From NCBI GenBank assembly GCA_910586965.1, contig CAJUMF010000036.1:1-35340 (forward strand): a stretch of 35,340 nt of DNA, written 5' to 3'. This document shows positions 24,403-32,216 of the stretch, piece by piece. Position numbers and translations under genes: made by a program. Numbering within the stretch: the first letter of the stretch is position 1; every line of letters begins with the position of its first letter. A model generated the notes under the pieces. The model searched no databases. It was not told the DNA's origin and worked only from the letters and a program-made list of their open reading frames with translations. This stretch comes from an uncultured Dorea sp. GTDB lineage: Bacteria > Bacillota > Clostridia > Lachnospirales > Lachnospiraceae.

Positions 24403-25143
24403 TTACATCGCCATGCCGCCGTCTACGCAGAGTACCTGGCCCGTAATATATTCCGCTTCCTCAGAAGCTAAGAAAGCTGCTGCCGCTGCTACATGCTCGG
24501 CTTTCCCGAACTTTCCGAGGGGAATCTGGGAAATGGTCGCTTCCTTCACCTTTTCCGGAAGGGCATTGGTCATGTCTGTCTCGATAAACCCAGGTGCTAT
24601 AGCATTGACCGTAACTCCTCTGGATGCAAGCTCTCTGGCTGCTGCCTTGGTAAGTCCGATGATTCCTGCTTTCGATGCTGCGTAATTGGCCTGACCTGCA
24701 TTGCCCGTCACACCTACCACCGACGCCATATTGATGATGCGTCCCTTTCTCTGCTTTAACATCTGTCTGCTGGCAAAGCGGATGGTATTGAACGCGCCCT
24801 TAAGGTTCGTGTCCACCACTTTGTCAAAGTCCTCTTCGGACATCTTCATCAGAAGGCCGTCTCTGGTAATTCCTGCATTGTTCACAAGAATATCGATCTG
24901 TCCGTATTCTTTGATGACACTTGTGATAAATGCCGCGCATTTTTCAAAATCAGACACATCGCACTGGGAGATGGCGGCGCGGCCGCCCTGAGCCTCGATC
25001 TCATGCTTTACCTCAAGAGCCTTCTCTTCTGAACCGTTATAATTTACGATAACTGCCGCGCCTTTACTTGCCAGCTTAAGGGCGATGGCCCTGCCAATCC
25101 CTCTTGACGCTCCGGTTACCACTGCAATCTTTCCTGTCAACAT
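24403..25143 (-). CDS. fabG: 3-oxoacyl-ACP reductase
   Basis: 246 residues. Short-chain dehydrogenase with the TGASRGIGRAI nucleotide loop (10-20), NNAG (88-91), and catalytic S141, Y154 and K158 (ANYAASKAG). Reduces 3-oxoacyl-ACP with NADPH. Lies 28 bases after fabD. Confidence 0.96.
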   Translation of the reverse strand: MLTGKIAVVTGASRGIGRAIALKLASKGAAVIVNYNGSEEKALEVKHEIEAQGGRAAISQCDVSDFEKCAAFITSVIKEYGQIDILVNNAGITRDGLLMKMSEEDFDKVVDTNLKGAFNTIRFASRQMLKQRKGRIINMASVVGVTGNAGQANYAASKAGIIGLTKAAARELASRGVTVNAIAPGFIETDMTNALPEKVKEATISQIPLGKFGKAEHVAAAAAFLASEEAEYITGQVLCVDGGMAM

Positions 25144-25171
25144 CCGTTTTTCCTTTCCGAAACTATCCGCC

Positions 25172-26092
25172 TTAACTAAGAGCGGATACTGTCTTCTCTA
25201 CATCTTCCCATGCACCGATATTTAAGACCTTTACCTCACGGTTGATCTTTTTCATAAACCCGGCCAGTGTCTTTCCCGGCCCAATCTCTACAAATGTGTC
25301 CGCACCGTGGGCGATTAAATATTCCATGCTCTGCATCCAGCGCACCGGTGAGCTTACCTGTCTCGCCAAAAGCCCTCTCGTCTCACTGATATCCGTCACT
25401 TCCTTCGCGTTTACATTGGTGACATACGGGATATCAAGGGAACTCATCTTTACATTTCCAAGCTCTTTTCTCAGCTCCTCACCCGCTGGAATAAGCATCG
25501 GAGAATGGAACGGACCGCTGACATTGAGCATAACTGTCCGCTTTGCCCCCGCTTCTTTGAGAGCTGCCGCTGCCGTCTCTACCGCCGCCTTTTCTCCGGT
25601 GATCACGATCTGTCCCGGGCAGTTATAGTTCGCCACCGTAACGCCGTCTATCTCAGCGATCACCTGCTCTATTTTTTCCGCCTCCATAGCCATCACGGCA
25701 CACATAGCGCCCTGTCCTGCAGGCACGGTATTTTGCATCAGGATTCCTCTTTTTCTTACCAGACGGATGGCATCCGACTCTTTCATGCCGCCTGCTGCCG
25801 AGATCGCCGCATACTCTCCGAGACTGAGACCTGCGGTGACGTCCGCCTTAAGCCCGGCCTCTTTTACCACTCTTGTCATGGCAAGACAGGTCGTTACCAG
25901 TGCCGCCTGGGTGTATTCCGTCAGGTCCAGCTTATCGTTTTCCTCAAAACACAGTGCTTTCATATCAAGCCCTAACGTCTCGGAAGCCTCATCGTAAAGT
26001 TCTTTTGCCAACGAACTGTTTTCGTAAAAATCTTTTCCCATCCCTGCTTTCTGGGCGCCCTGCCCCGGGTAAAGAAATACCGTCTTACTCAT
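25172..26092 (-). CDS. fabD: malonyl-CoA:ACP transacylase
   Basis: 306 residues. FLYPGQGAQKAGMG at the N terminus, catalytic S90 in GLSLGEYAA and H196 in GPFHSPML are present. Transfers malonyl from CoA to ACP. Its start overlaps the fabK end by eight bases (ATGAGTAA), showing translational coupling. Confidence 0.96.
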   Translation of the reverse strand: MSKTVFLYPGQGAQKAGMGKDFYENSSLAKELYDEASETLGLDMKALCFEENDKLDLTEYTQAALVTTCLAMTRVVKEAGLKADVTAGLSLGEYAAISAAGGMKESDAIRLVRKRGILMQNTVPAGQGAMCAVMAMEAEKIEQVIAEIDGVTVANYNCPGQIVITGEKAAVETAAAALKEAGAKRTVMLNVSGPFHSPMLIPAGEELRKELGNVKMSSLDIPYVTNVNAKEVTDISETRGLLARQVSSPVRWMQSMEYLIAHGADTFVEIGPGKTLAGFMKKINREVKVLNIGAWEDVEKTVSALS

Positions 26093-27023
26093 AAAAACCT
26101 TTTCCTCCGATAATCTCGTCTGTCTCTCTCACTAATTTATCGATCAGCTCCTTACAGGACATTCTTTCTTTTACCATACCGGCAATCTGTCCTGACATGA
26201 CACTTCCGTTTACTACGTCGCCGTCCACGACAGCCCTCCGCAGTCCTCCCAGTGTCAACTGCTCTAATTCTTCAAAGCTTGCGCCTTTATTTTCTAATTC
26301 AATGTACTGTTTTGTCATCTCATTGCGGAGTGCCCTGACCGGATGTCCGGTAGTTCTCCCTGTCACCCTTGAGTCAATATCTCTCGCTTTGATGATCCGT
26401 TCTTTATAATTGTCATGTACCTGGGATTCATCTGTCACCACAAAATGTGTTCCCATCTGCACACCCTTTGCTCCCAGCATAAATGCCGCTGCAATACCTC
26501 TTCCATCCGCGATACCGCCCGCCGCGATCACCGGTATATTTACCGCATCTGCAACCTGCGGGACCAGTACCATCGTCGTACTCTCTCCGATATGTCCTCC
26601 GGCCTCACAGCCCTCGGCTACTACTGCGTCTGCTCCGCTTCTCTCCATACGTTTTGCAAGCGCGACAGAAGCAACTACCGGAATGACCTTCACTCCTGCT
26701 TCTTTCCACATCTTCATGTATTTTTCCGGATTGCCGGCTCCGGTCGTAACGACCTTGACACCTTCCTGTGCGACGATTTCTGCAACCTCATCTGCGTATG
26801 GGCTCATCAGCATGATATTAACCCCGAACGGTTTATCCGTAAGTTCTTTTGCTTTTTTGATCTGCTCTCTCACCCATTCAGCCGGAGCGCTGGCGGCGCC
26901 GATAAGTCCGAGTCCGCCCGCGTTCGACACTGCTGACGCAAGGTGATATTCGGCTACCCATGCCATACCGCCCTGAATGATCGGATATTCAATTCCAAGT
27001 AATCTGGTCACTTCTGTCTGCAT
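26085..27023 (-). CDS. fabK: enoyl-ACP reductase II (FMN)
   Basis: 312 residues. Starts QTEVTRLLGIEYPIIQGGMAWVAEYHLASAVSNAGGLGLIG, typical of FabK. H145 in EGCEAGGHIGE matches the conserved His in the streptococcal enzyme, and AAGGIADGRGIAAAFMLGAKGVQMGTHFV binds FMN. It performs the last reduction of each elongation cycle. Position between acpP and fabD is the same as in streptococcal fab operons. GAGAGG ribosome binding site eight bases upstream. Confidence 0.95.
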   Translation of the reverse strand: MQTEVTRLLGIEYPIIQGGMAWVAEYHLASAVSNAGGLGLIGAASAPAEWVREQIKKAKELTDKPFGVNIMLMSPYADEVAEIVAQEGVKVVTTGAGNPEKYMKMWKEAGVKVIPVVASVALAKRMERSGADAVVAEGCEAGGHIGESTTMVLVPQVADAVNIPVIAAGGIADGRGIAAAFMLGAKGVQMGTHFVVTDESQVHDNYKERIIKARDIDSRVTGRTTGHPVRALRNEMTKQYIELENKGASFEELEQLTLGGLRRAVVDGDVVNGSVMSGQIAGMVKERMSCKELIDKLVRETDEIIGGKGFYE

Positions 27024-27042
27024 CTTTAAAACCTCTCTTTTC

Positions 27043-27267
27043 TTATTTGTGTTCTTCGATATATTTGATTACATCTCCTACTGTCAGGAGCTTCTCTAAT
27101 TCCTCGGAAGGAATCTCAACGTCATATTTGTCTTCCAAGCTCATCACAAGCTCAAATAAATCCAGGGAATCCGCACCGAGATCATCCTTGAAAGAAGACT
27201 CCTCCGTGATCTTGCTCTCGTCAATATTCAGTCCTTCTGCGATTAACTCTTTCATTTCTTCAAACAT
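27043..27267 (-). CDS. acpP: acyl carrier protein
   Basis: About 74 residues. The phosphopantetheine site DDLGADSLDLFELVM (Ser34 with the chosen start) is intact, and the protein is acidic throughout. It carries acyl intermediates. Two ATGs are possible: 27273 is only three bases from AAGGAG, while 27267 is nine bases away and matches the usual MFE.. start, so it was chosen. Confidence 0.95.
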   Translation of the reverse strand: MFEEMKELIAEGLNIDESKITEESSFKDDLGADSLDLFELVMSLEDKYDVEIPSEELEKLLTVGDVIKYIEEHK

Positions 27268-27308
27268 TTTCATTTTCTCCTTTTCTCTGCTTTTTTGTTG
27301 TTATCTAT

Positions 27309-27342
27309 AAACCTGGCGTATTCCGGCGGAATGAGCCGGTTT
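27309..27342 (-). repeat. hairpin between fabH and acpP
   Basis: AAACC and GGTTT arms, with inner GGC/GCC and ATTC/GAAT pairs, form a long imperfect stem in the 115-base gap. No T-run follows, so it is not a terminator. It may be a processing or stability element that lets ACP be made at higher levels than FabH. Confidence 0.5.
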
Positions 27343-27382
27343 ATTGCAATATGTTTTTGCAGTCTTCTGCATGTGCAGCACC

Positions 27383-28348
27383 TTACATCCACTCCATCAC
27401 CGAGGCGCCCCACGTAAGTCCTGCGCCGAAGCCTGCGATAACGATTTTCTGACCGCTCTTTAATCTTTTGTCACGCTTCATCTCATCCAGAAGGATGCCG
27501 ATGCTGGCGGAGGATGTGTTGCCGTATTCCTGAAGGTTCATCGGGAATTTTTCTATGGGCTCGTCAAGGCGCTTTGCCACCGCCTCTACGATGCGGCGAT
27601 TTGCCTGATGCATGATATACCAGGCTATCTCTTTCTTATCTATATGGTTCTTCTCCAGCACCTCGTTCACGGCTTCCGGCACTTTCTTCACTGCAAATTT
27701 GAACACTGCCTGCCCATCCATCTGCATATAGTATTCCGGGTCTGTCATGTGCTCCGGGCTGACTTTCGTATGGCGGCTTAAGCAGGTGAGTGCTTTTCCT
27801 TTCATTCCGTCAGAATGGGTGACGGGCAGATACATCCTGCCTTCTTTCGCACGCATCACTGCCGCTCCTGCGCCGTCCCCGAACAAGATGCAGGTGCCCC
27901 TGTCTTTCCAGTTCGTAAGATTCGACAGGCTCTCGCTCCCGATGATCAGAGCTGTCTTGTACATACCGCCGGACAGATACGCCAGTGCGGTGTTGTACGC
28001 CAGGACGAATCCGCTGCACGCTGCGCTCATGTCAAAGCAGGTGGCATTCATCGCTCCCAGTTCCTTTTGAACCTCACAGGCCGTGCAAGGCAGGATGACA
28101 TTGGAGGATATGGTGGATACGATGATAAGATCCACTTCTTCTCCCTTAACTCCCCCGTCATCAAGCGCCCTTTTTGCCGCTTCGCAGGCCATGGATACCG
28201 TCGTCTCGTCTTTGATGATATGCCTGGTGGCTACCCCGGTACGTTCCCTGATCCATTCGTCGCTTGTCTCGACCATTGATGCTATCTCATTGTTATCCAT
28301 TATATAGGACGGCGCATATGAACCCGTCCCGCAGATGATTCCTGTCAT
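27383..28348 (-). CDS. fabH: 3-oxoacyl-ACP synthase III
   Basis: 321 residues. Catalytic C111 (DMSAACSGF), H247 (IMHQANRRI) and N277 (YGNTSSAS) are present. It starts fatty acid synthesis by condensing acyl-CoA with malonyl-ACP. First gene of the operon, directly behind a promoter flanked by FabT-like boxes. Confidence 0.96.
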   Translation of the reverse strand: MTGIICGTGSYAPSYIMDNNEIASMVETSDEWIRERTGVATRHIIKDETTVSMACEAAKRALDDGGVKGEEVDLIIVSTISSNVILPCTACEVQKELGAMNATCFDMSAACSGFVLAYNTALAYLSGGMYKTALIIGSESLSNLTNWKDRGTCILFGDGAGAAVMRAKEGRMYLPVTHSDGMKGKALTCLSRHTKVSPEHMTDPEYYMQMDGQAVFKFAVKKVPEAVNEVLEKNHIDKKEIAWYIMHQANRRIVEAVAKRLDEPIEKFPMNLQEYGNTSSASIGILLDEMKRDKRLKSGQKIVIAGFGAGLTWGASVMEWM

Positions 28349-28403
28349 ATGTATTCCTCTTATTTCTGCGCCGGATAGGACACATTTATTTTGAACTTAA
28401 ATA

Positions 28404-28420
28404 ATTTTGACTTTCAAAGT
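28404..28420. promoter_or_regulatory. FabT-like operator box 1 at fabH promoter
   Basis: TTTTGACTTTCAAAG is a near palindrome of the TTTGA-N3-TCAAA type bound by FabT in streptococci and lactococci. It overlaps the -10 hexamer of the fabH promoter, so binding would repress. Confidence 0.65.
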
Positions 28421-28446
28421 ATATATCTAAATATTTTGTTTGTCAA
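28418..28446 (-). promoter_or_regulatory. fab operon promoter
   Basis: On the minus strand, TTGACA (28441-28446) and TATACT (28418-28423) are spaced by exactly 17 bases. The 157-base gap between fabH and the secreted protein gene otherwise holds the two operator-like boxes, a partial third box near 28388-28402, and an AT-only hairpin. Confidence 0.82.
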
Positions 28447-28448
28447 GT

Positions 28449-28465
28449 ATTTTGATACTCAAAAT
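28449..28465. promoter_or_regulatory. FabT-like operator box 2 at fabH promoter
   Basis: ATTTTGA-TAC-TCAAAAT is a perfect 7-3-7 inverted repeat. It lies immediately upstream of the fabH -35 and is 45 bases centre to centre from box 1. Confidence 0.7.
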
Positions 28466-28494
28466 AAAATTAATTTAAAACACAAATTAATTTT
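28466..28494 (-). terminator. AT-only hairpin after second secreted protein gene
   Basis: AAAATTAATTT and AAATTAATTTT are perfect 11-base arms around a 7-base loop, 12 bases past the stop. TATTTT follows on the minus strand. The stem has no GC pairs, so termination may be weak and could allow read-through into the fab operon. Confidence 0.45.
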
Positions 28495-28505
28495 CCCAGC
28501 AGTCT

Positions 28506-31286
28506 TTACTTTACAGTCACTTTTATCCCCTTCTTCACACCATTCGCCGCCACGGCATACACCGTACATGATCCTTTTTTCCTGCCTTTGATCGTTCCAT
28601 TTTTTGAGACAGCCGCAACGCTCTTGTCTGTGGAGTAATAACGACATGCGGCAACATGTCTTTTGGGGAACAGCTTTTTCTTTCTATTCTGCTTTACGGT
28701 CTTCACGGTAACTTTTTTCGTTTTCCCCTTTTTTAAAGTGACCTTTGCATTTGACAGCTTGAGTCTTTTTGCATTGGTATATTTTTTATGATCTTTTCCG
28801 GCAATGTGCAGTGTCAGGCTTTTGCCGATTATTTGCTTTTTACCTTTTACTGTACAGTAAGCATATATTTTAATCTTATAGTCAGCCTTGGGGCTTATCT
28901 TCTTCTTTCCGATTTTAGCTATGGAATAATCGGTTTTGCTACCGCCCTTGATATTTTTTACGAGCTTCATCTTAGTTCCACATTTCCCCGCAAATATCTC
29001 ATATCCTGCTGCTTTTCTTACTTTCCCCCATGTTACTTTAAGTTTGGTTCCGGATACAGATACTTTGGCATTCCGGTTAAGCCGTACGGTATTTGCCCCC
29101 ATATCCCCTTTGTCTTTTTCAGACACCTCCAGCTTTTTAAGCACTGTATCTGCATATATAATCTCTTTACAGCCGGCTTTATCACGAAAATACTTCTTAC
29201 AGCCGGTGCAATAGTAATATTCGATATTCCCCTCTTCTGAGTAGGTTGCGGGCTTTGCTTCCATTTTCGCAAGCCCTGTATGATTAAATGGATCTTTTTC
29301 ACTGTCCGCATCATATGTTTTTCCGCATTTATAGCAAAAATGGCGTACTCTGCCTTTTCCTGAACAGGATGCCTCCTTTAGGACAATATCATCTTTGTCT
29401 GAACAGCTATGTTCTTCATGATACTGCGCGCAGGCAGTAATATCCAGATTTCTTGTAACACTTGGAATGGTAACTGTCACAGATCTTCCATCCTCCGAAA
29501 CGGTATAATCATAATCCGTTCCCAGCAGCAAGCCTCCGGGTCCGTCACTGTAGACAGCGCCCAATTCCCTGAATGTATACGCCCATTCTTTTGTTCCAAT
29601 GTAGTATTTGTCATCTGCAAGGGACAACTTTATGGAAAATTCCCCGCCCTTATCAAGCTTTATTGTCTTTGTGTCAGGCTCCCTGAACCCTGTCAGCTTT
29701 TTTAATGTAACAATGCAGAAAACCGGCTCTTTTTCAAAGGCAGCATAAAAAGTCCTGTCCTCTTCCACATTGCCGGGCGATGTTATCCCGTAAGCAGATT
29801 CCGGCTCTTCTGACCAGCCCTTAAAAGTACAGATATAATCGGCCAGAGTATATTCAGGAGCAGCCGGGCACTGTATCTTTGTTCCATAGTATCCTGTATA
29901 TTCATGGATAACTTCAGTTCCATCATAGTTCTTAAAGGTAATCGTGTGCTGATTACGTTTGTAATAGAGTGAAAGGGCCAATTTTCCGTCGCCGCTTATT
30001 GTTCCGCTGTTCTTAGATCTGCTGCTGTCAAAAACAAAACCCTTTTTTACATAGGCAGACGCGGACACTTCCGCCTGTTCACCTGTCATCCCCTGTTCCT
30101 CAGATGTCCGGTCAGGACTGTTGCCGTAATTTCCTTCCTTGTCCATATAGTAAACATTGACTGTATAAGGAGTATTCCCTTTGGCCTCCCACTCCGCCGT
30201 ATAAGAAACATCTCCCGCTGTTCCCTTCTCTATGGTCACCTCAGCAAATACTTTATCCGTTCCTCCAAGCCCCCACCCCTTAAAGGTATATCCTTTCTTT
30301 ATCGGTTCGGGAAGCTTAAATGCCTCACTCTCTACATTAAAAGGTGTGTATATATTGCCGTTTGAATCTACCTCTATCTTAGGGCTGGCTATATCCTCTG
30401 GAAAGCTTCCTCCCGCCAGATGGTAAAAGACAAACTGCGGCACAGGGGTCCAGACTGCCTTCAGCATGATATCACTCCTCCAGCTTGATACAATTGCAAA
30501 AAATTCTGCGGGCTTTGTCTCCCCCTGTTCCTCACAGATCCAGCCTGCAAACCTGTAATTATCCCGGACAAGATTTTCATTTATTTTATCAAAAGGCGTA
30601 TCCTCGCCAATTCTGTAAAATTGCTTTTCCGTAGTATATAAACAGGCAGACTGTTCAGGCTTATTCCCATCCTTCCAGCTTCCGCCGTTTAAGTCATAAG
30701 TAATCTTATACTCTGTAGATGGCGGCTGTGAATTCTCATATTGATCCCGGGACATTACCTTTCCCTCTCCCGTTTCCCGCATCTGTGCTTCCAACGCTGT
30801 AATCAGGCTTTCCAGAACATTGTCTCCGTACACAACTGTCCCGGTGTTTTTCATGCCGGTCAGGTTCGCGCTCTCAATATCACTGAGAAATAATGTGCCT
30901 TTATTTATAAATTCACTATTTATAGAAAAATTATAGCAACCGCTGATGGAGGCGGTGCCGTTATTGACAAAAGAGCTGTTCCCACTGATATCAAACGTAG
31001 GAAATGACGCCATGGATCCCGTAAAAGTAAAAGCATTGTTGTTGATAAATTCTTTCTCACCGTTTCCATAAACTGTAAAGCTTTGCGTAACATTCACTGT
31101 GCCGTTATTGGTAATGGTCGTCTTACCTGAGGACGAATATAAGATAAAACCGCTGTCCGTAAGAGTCTCCCCTTTTGCAATTGTTTTTACGCCATAATGA
31201 TACTCTGCATCTACTGTCAAAGAGCACAGCATAAAGATTCCCAGCAGCCATCCCACGACTCCAATTCTTTTTATTTTCGCGTTCAT
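28506..31286 (-). CDS. large secreted multi-domain protein (InlB-repeat, Cys-pair and Big_2-like domains)
   Basis: 926 residues. A signal peptide (about 1-28, NAKIKRIG basic start, cleavage near VDA) leads to an Asn/Thr-rich beta-strand region (33-165, repeating FINNNAF, FVNNGTAS, FINKGTLF). Several InlB-B/Flg_new-like units follow (about 190-280, 285-370, 450-520), marked by YDLNGGSW, GY.FKGW and AVW or AEW ends. A MucBP-like block is at 370-450. Cys-pair repeats (625-715: CSGKGRVRHFCYKCGK, EEGNIEYYYCTGCKKYF) resemble those of the other secreted protein. A Fn3-like and a Lys-rich Big_2-like domain end it. No LPXTG or membrane anchor. Likely a surface adhesin held by charge. GATAGGAGG ribosome binding site. 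Its promoter carries LytTR-type repeats. Confidence 0.75.
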   Translation of the reverse strand: MNAKIKRIGVVGWLLGIFMLCSLTVDAEYHYGVKTIAKGETLTDSGFILYSSSGKTTITNNGTVNVTQSFTVYGNGEKEFINNNAFTFTGSMASFPTFDISGNSSFVNNGTASISGCYNFSINSEFINKGTLFLSDIESANLTGMKNTGTVVYGDNVLESLITALEAQMRETGEGKVMSRDQYENSQPPSTEYKITYDLNGGSWKDGNKPEQSACLYTTEKQFYRIGEDTPFDKINENLVRDNYRFAGWICEEQGETKPAEFFAIVSSWRSDIMLKAVWTPVPQFVFYHLAGGSFPEDIASPKIEVDSNGNIYTPFNVESEAFKLPEPIKKGYTFKGWGLGGTDKVFAEVTIEKGTAGDVSYTAEWEAKGNTPYTVNVYYMDKEGNYGNSPDRTSEEQGMTGEQAEVSASAYVKKGFVFDSSRSKNSGTISGDGKLALSLYYKRNQHTITFKNYDGTEVIHEYTGYYGTKIQCPAAPEYTLADYICTFKGWSEEPESAYGITSPGNVEEDRTFYAAFEKEPVFCIVTLKKLTGFREPDTKTIKLDKGGEFSIKLSLADDKYYIGTKEWAYTFRELGAVYSDGPGGLLLGTDYDYTVSEDGRSVTVTIPSVTRNLDITACAQYHEEHSCSDKDDIVLKEASCSGKGRVRHFCYKCGKTYDADSEKDPFNHTGLAKMEAKPATYSEEGNIEYYYCTGCKKYFRDKAGCKEIIYADTVLKKLEVSEKDKGDMGANTVRLNRNAKVSVSGTKLKVTWGKVRKAAGYEIFAGKCGTKMKLVKNIKGGSKTDYSIAKIGKKKISPKADYKIKIYAYCTVKGKKQIIGKSLTLHIAGKDHKKYTNAKRLKLSNAKVTLKKGKTKKVTVKTVKQNRKKKLFPKRHVAACRYYSTDKSVAAVSKNGTIKGRKKGSCTVYAVAANGVKKGIKVTVK

Positions 31287-31332
31287 TTTTCTTCCTCCTA
31301 TCTCAAATCCCTTTTCACCGTATAAGTGAAAT

Positions 31333-31338
31333 TATACG
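31333..31338 (-). promoter_or_regulatory. -10 element of secreted protein promoter
   Basis: On the minus strand TATAAT lies about 45 bases upstream of the ATG. The position 17 bases further up (AGGAAT) is a poor -35, which fits a promoter that needs an activator. Confidence 0.6.
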
Positions 31339-31361
31339 ATACTTCCCCTCCCGATTCCTTC

Positions 31362-31390
31362 TTTTGGCGTGAATCACACAGTTTTGGCGC
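31362..31390. promoter_or_regulatory. LytTR-type direct repeats
   Basis: TTTTGGCGT (31362-31370) and TTTTGGCGC (31382-31390) are direct repeats 20 bases apart, start to start. LytTR regulators bind paired direct repeats spaced about two helical turns. They sit just upstream of the weak -35 of the secreted protein gene and about 90 bases before the LytTR regulator gene. Either or both genes could be controlled. Confidence 0.65.
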
Positions 31391-31481
31391 AAATGGATAA
31401 AAGAATCCATGGATATAAACTTTTATTTGAGATAAAATAAGTTCAGGTTAACTTTTATAACATAAAAAAAGGGGTATTAAG

Positions 31482-32213
31482 ATGTACATCGCTCTGGTAG
31501 AAGACCGCGACTCTGACGCGGAAGCGCTATCCGCTTTTTTAACGCAATATAAAAATTCGCATTCACCGGAACTTCGTTTCGTCCGGTACGATTCCGGCGA
31601 GGCGTTCTTAGCGTCTGCATTCGAAAAATTCCATCTCGTATTTATGGATATTTACATGGGGAAAATGGACGGAATCGAAACCGCCTTACATATTCTGGAG
31701 AAAAACGCCGACTGCCTCATTGTCTTTTTGACTGCCAGCAGAGAGGATATCTGGCGCGCGGTAAAAATCCACGTCTGTTTTGACTATATCGAAAAAAAAT
31801 GCTTAACTTACGAAAAAGTTGAAGAAGTCTTAAATGCCGCCTGGAAGAGACTGCGCTTTCAGGCAAAGGTTTTAGAGTTTTACTCCGGAAAGCAGAAAAT
31901 CCGGCTGCCCCTTTCTAAAATCCAATATCTGGTTTCCCATGACAAACACACTTTTATCATGTTGGAGAACAGGCATGAGCTCCGCTACCGGGTCACTTTC
32001 TCCTCCCTTCACTCCATTCTGCAAAAGGAAAACAGATTTTTGCTCTGCAACAGGGGTATCCTTCTGAATATGGACTTCATCACGAAGGTCGGCCGGGAAA
32101 CTTTTGTTATGGCAGACGGAAAATCCTTCCCCATCCACAAGCGGAACCGCATGGACATCATGAAAAAGTTTCATGACTACCAGTTTGAAAAGCTCAATGA
32201 ACAGGAGGTATGA
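31482..32213 (+). CDS. LytTR-family response regulator
   Basis: 243 residues. Receiver domain (1-120) with acidic ED/D pocket (VEDRDSD), phosphorylation site D56 (LVFMDIYMG) and the LTAS block. The C-terminal LytTR DNA-binding domain (about 135-235) shows LPLSKIQYLVSHDKHTFIML, LHSILQKENRFLLCNRGILLNMDFITKV. It pairs with the kinase three bases downstream. Activated by phosphorylation, it should bind paired direct repeats; TTTTGGCG repeats lie in the divergent promoter region. AAGGGG ribosome binding site. Confidence 0.94.
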   Translation: MYIALVEDRDSDAEALSAFLTQYKNSHSPELRFVRYDSGEAFLASAFEKFHLVFMDIYMGKMDGIETALHILEKNADCLIVFLTASREDIWRAVKIHVCFDYIEKKCLTYEKVEEVLNAAWKRLRFQAKVLEFYSGKQKIRLPLSKIQYLVSHDKHTFIMLENRHELRYRVTFSSLHSILQKENRFLLCNRGILLNMDFITKVGRETFVMADGKSFPIHKRNRMDIMKKFHDYQFEKLNEQEV

Positions 32214-32216
32214 TTT

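Noticed and set aside
26410..26946. Long open frames on the plus strand opposite fabK (also 26415-26936)
   Set aside because: They are antisense to a well-supported fabK gene, have low-complexity Ser/Ala/Pro-rich or Cys/His-rich translations, and show no family motifs.
31439..31481. Promoter for the LytTR regulator gene
   Set aside because: The region is AT-rich with several TATAA-like words, but no -35/-10 pair with good spacing stood out, so none was called.
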